DNA from: Odoribacter sp. UBA944
GTDB taxonomy: Bacteria > Bacteroidota > Bacteroidia > Bacteroidales > Marinifilaceae
Assembly (NCBI GenBank): GCA_002293375.1
Contig: DBDA01000044.1
Coordinates: 45,187-79,888, forward strand
Direction: 5' to 3'
DNA length: 34,702 nucleotides
The first letter of the stretch is position 1; the number at the start of each line of letters is the position of its first letter. Both the position numbers and the translations under genes were made by a program. The notes beneath the pieces were generated by a model, which was not told the origin of the DNA, ran no database searches, and saw nothing but the letters and a program-made list of their open reading frames with translations. Positions 32,699-34,702 of the stretch are shown here, one piece after another.

Positions 32699-34078
32699 AT
32701 GACCAATGTCCAATCGAATACGCTTGAATTAAGCCGGGGACCTGTCGCCAAATTACTATTGAAATACTCCATTCCGGCGGTGATCGGGATGGTGGTGGTA
32801 TCGCTGTACAACATCGTTGACCGGATCTTTATCGGACAGGGAGTCGGGGCCATGGCCATTTCAGGTTTGGCGCTAACCTTTCCGTTGATGAATCTGGTCG
32901 CTGCCGTCGGGACGCTGATTGGTGTGGGGGCCTCTACCCGTCTCTCCATCGTGCTGGGGATGCGGGACATCCAATGGGCCCGGAATATTTTGGGGAATGC
33001 CTTTTTCCTGACGTTCGTTATGTCGATCCTGCTGATCACCCCGACAATGATCTGGATGGAGGAGATCCTGCTCCTCTTCGGTGGAAGCGACCAGACGATC
33101 CCTTATGCCCGCGACTACCTAAGGATCGTCATCCCCGGCAGTGTGTTAACCAACCTCAGTTTCAGCTTTTCCGGGATGATGCGGGCCGTCGGATTTCCAA
33201 ATAAATCGATGCTGGCTAATATCATCGGAGTAGTGTTCAACGTGATCCTTGATCCGATTTTTATCTTTGGTTTTGGGTTGGGGATCGCCGGGGCAGCGTG
33301 GGCGACTGTAATTTCGATGGGAGCCGGTGCTCTTTTTGTGCTGTACCACTTTACGGACAAAAGCCGCGAGGTGCATTTCGAACAGCAGGGATTTCGACTA
33401 AAAAAACGGATTATCCGCAACATTGTCTCGATTGGGTTGGCCCCTTTCCTGATGAATATGGCAGCGAGTTTGGTAAGCATCATCCTGAACCGTCAATTGT
33501 ATGCTACTGGCGGTGACCTGGCTATCGGAGCTTTCGGGATTATCGGCAGTTACGGGGCTTTCATCGTGATGATGGTACTGGGGCTTTGTCAGGGGGTGCA
33601 GCCCATCGTCGGATACAATTTCGGGGCCCGCTATCTGAAGCGGATGAAGGATACGCAGATTCTGGCGATCCGGATCTCTACGGTGTTCGTTTGCATCGGT
33701 TTCCTGTTGTGTGAACTGGCCCCGGGCGTATTGATCAGCCTGTTTACTACCGACGAAAGTTTGCGAGCAATGACCCTGCCGGGCATGCGGATCGTATTTG
33801 CGCTCTTCCCGTTAATCGGTTTTCAGATCACGGTCGCCCAGTTTCACCAATCGATCGGCATGGCTGGGGAGGCTATCTTTATGAGCCTGTCGCGGCAAGT
33901 GCTTTTCCTGATGCCGCTGATCTACATTTTCGGGCGGTTGTGGGGCCTGACCGGCGTTTGGTGGGCGCTGCCGGTTTCGGACGGGATCTCCACCCTGACT
34001 GCTCTTTGGTTTCTGATCCGTGCCCGGAAGAAGTTCTATCCCCGGCGGCGGATCCGCCCCGGAAGCCCTTCTCGATAA
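32699..34078 (+). CDS. MATE family efflux transporter
   Basis: The 459-residue membrane protein has about 12 hydrophobic segments in two related halves, beginning LLLKYSIPAVIGMVVVSLYN and NIVDRIFIGQGVGAMAISGL, the usual MATE start, with a matching second half (SIGLAPFLMNMAAS and VQPIVGYNFGARY). It exports drugs or metabolites driven by Na+ or H+. The start at 32699 has an AAAGGA site just upstream; an ATG at 32663 lies within bioC. It follows bioC by 20 bp and may share its mRNA, but a role in biotin synthesis is not implied. Confidence 0.92.
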   Translation: MTNVQSNTLELSRGPVAKLLLKYSIPAVIGMVVVSLYNIVDRIFIGQGVGAMAISGLALTFPLMNLVAAVGTLIGVGASTRLSIVLGMRDIQWARNILGNAFFLTFVMSILLITPTMIWMEEILLLFGGSDQTIPYARDYLRIVIPGSVLTNLSFSFSGMMRAVGFPNKSMLANIIGVVFNVILDPIFIFGFGLGIAGAAWATVISMGAGALFVLYHFTDKSREVHFEQQGFRLKKRIIRNIVSIGLAPFLMNMAASLVSIILNRQLYATGGDLAIGAFGIIGSYGAFIVMMVLGLCQGVQPIVGYNFGARYLKRMKDTQILAIRISTVFVCIGFLLCELAPGVLISLFTTDESLRAMTLPGMRIVFALFPLIGFQITVAQFHQSIGMAGEAIFMSLSRQVLFLMPLIYIFGRLWGLTGVWWALPVSDGISTLTALWFLIRARKKFYPRRRIRPGSPSR

Positions 34079-34653
34079 CATCAACAGGACAATTGGCTCT
34101 TTGTTGTGCTTTTACATCCGGATCCTTCTGGTTGCTTCGGGGTATTGTGTGCCGAAGCTGCTTCGCTTTTACGCTTCTTGCACATCAATACCCCTTCGCT
34201 TGGCTAACGTAGTCTATCTGTCAAACGGCTACTTACGCCGTACTTTCTCTCTATGTAGCAAGACACAGTAATTTTTCTTTTAAGCTGAAATCGAGTTAGT
34301 TACAAGCACAATTTTAGCGACAGGTAACGATTTAGAAACGAGCGAAGTTCAATATTACACCTCGATTTGCACAGACACACAAAGAACAACTTAACTTATT
34401 GCAAATATAATCAATCTGCACGGAACCGCCCAATTGTTGGAGCGTTTTTTTGCGATCATTCATAGTTGCGCACGATTTTTGCGAGCCTCACGGGGACTGG
34501 GCGCTCGGAGCATTCCCGCCCATCGAGCCGCCAATCGCAACCCTTGTTTCTATTCTGATTACTCAAGTTAGCATATAAACATTTTTATTGCGATTAGCAA
34601 GGCCGCATTTTGAATTTTTAGGCAAATCACACCAATAGTTCCAAACAAATGTA
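34079..34653. other. Non-coding stretch, no convincing gene
   Basis: About 575 bp with no protein-like frame and no tRNA fold that I can see. It holds an inverted repeat GGGGTATTG (34139-34147) with CAATACCCC (34186-34194), not followed by a T run. After it the sequence becomes AT-rich, then has a G+C-rich patch at about 34485-34545. It may be a decayed or boundary region of a mobile element, but nothing decides this. Confidence 0.4.
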
Positions 34654-34661
34654 TATCTTTG
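34654..34661 (+). promoter_or_regulatory. Candidate -7 element before the window end
   Basis: TATCTTTG matches TAnnTTTG exactly and lies 19 bp before the ATG at 34681. No -33 box recognised. Confidence 0.5.
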
Positions 34662-34680
34662 TATTGAAGTATAGCTGTTT

Positions 34681-34702
34681 ATGAATAATGCGAATCAGTA
34701 TT
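34681..34702 (+). CDS. Possible start of a gene cut by the window end
   Basis: An ATG reads MNNANQY and stays open to the end of the window. Support is only the promoter-like TATCTTTG upstream at a suitable distance. No product can be named. Confidence 0.3.

Noticed and set aside
34139..34194. Hairpin GGGGTATTG/CAATACCCC as terminator of the MATE gene
   Set aside because: The loop is about 38 nt and no T run follows; it is noted as an inverted repeat only.
34020..34271. Plus-strand frame overlapping the end of the MATE gene
   Set aside because: It begins inside the transporter gene in another frame, has no start signal, and its product resembles no family that I recognise.

Overview
The window comes from an anaerobic Bacteroidales-type bacterium (phylum Bacteroidota). 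Evidence for this: several promoters match the Bacteroidota -7 element TAnnTTTG, in two cases with a TTG/TTTG -33 box exactly 19 bp upstream; the chaperone run of parvulin lipoprotein, SurA, MoxR and OstA-like protein is arranged as usual in this order; and a BioG-type biotin operon is present. The genus cannot be read from the sequence.

Region 1 (1-9896) is an accessory natural-product locus and the most unusual part of the window. A tiny gene (100-189) encodes a 29-residue peptide ending in a cysteine-dense tail (GCCDQCGGCQCNN). A Rho-independent hairpin follows, then a tightly packed operon of five paralogous radical SAM/SPASM enzymes, each with all cluster cysteines intact. Between the fourth and fifth lies an unrecognised 189-residue protein, and after the fifth come a short-chain dehydrogenase lacking its catalytic Tyr, an M42 aminopeptidase and a class I methyltransferase. 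I read it as a ribosomally made, post-translationally modified peptide (RiPP) pathway in which several maturases act on one small peptide. No exporter or immunity gene is visible.

Region 2 (about 9900-12585) holds an exported or membrane protein of unknown function, an AT-rich orphan gene, a strongly supported structured RNA (about 11653-11872; rod-shaped like 6S RNA, with its own promoter and U-tract end), a Bor-like lipoprotein, and the first of two intergenic elements that combine a shared 39-bp head with an 11-bp-period tandem repeat.

Region 3 (12586-24286) is core genome: DUF4105 protein and TruA leftward; YggS, a dihydroorotate-dehydrogenase-like protein and a transglutaminase lipoprotein rightward; OstA-like, MoxR, SurA-like and a parvulin lipoprotein leftward; and RecQ rightward. 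yggS, recQ and the parvulin lipoprotein gene appear to have almost no 5' leader.

Region 4 (24287-27611) contains queD, a pectinesterase-like lipoprotein gene and a queC interrupted by one in-frame amber codon, all leftward. Upstream lies a terminal-inverted-repeat element carrying the second 39-bp head and 11-bp array.

Region 5 (27612-34078) is a biotin operon, bioB-bioA-bioF-bioG-bioC, with a 160-bp MITE-like element between bioA and bioF, followed by a MATE transporter gene. No bioD is in the window. BioB has the altered cysteine pattern expected of the anaerobe-specific Type II enzyme. The last 600 bp (34079-34680) hold no convincing gene; a possible new gene starts at 34681.
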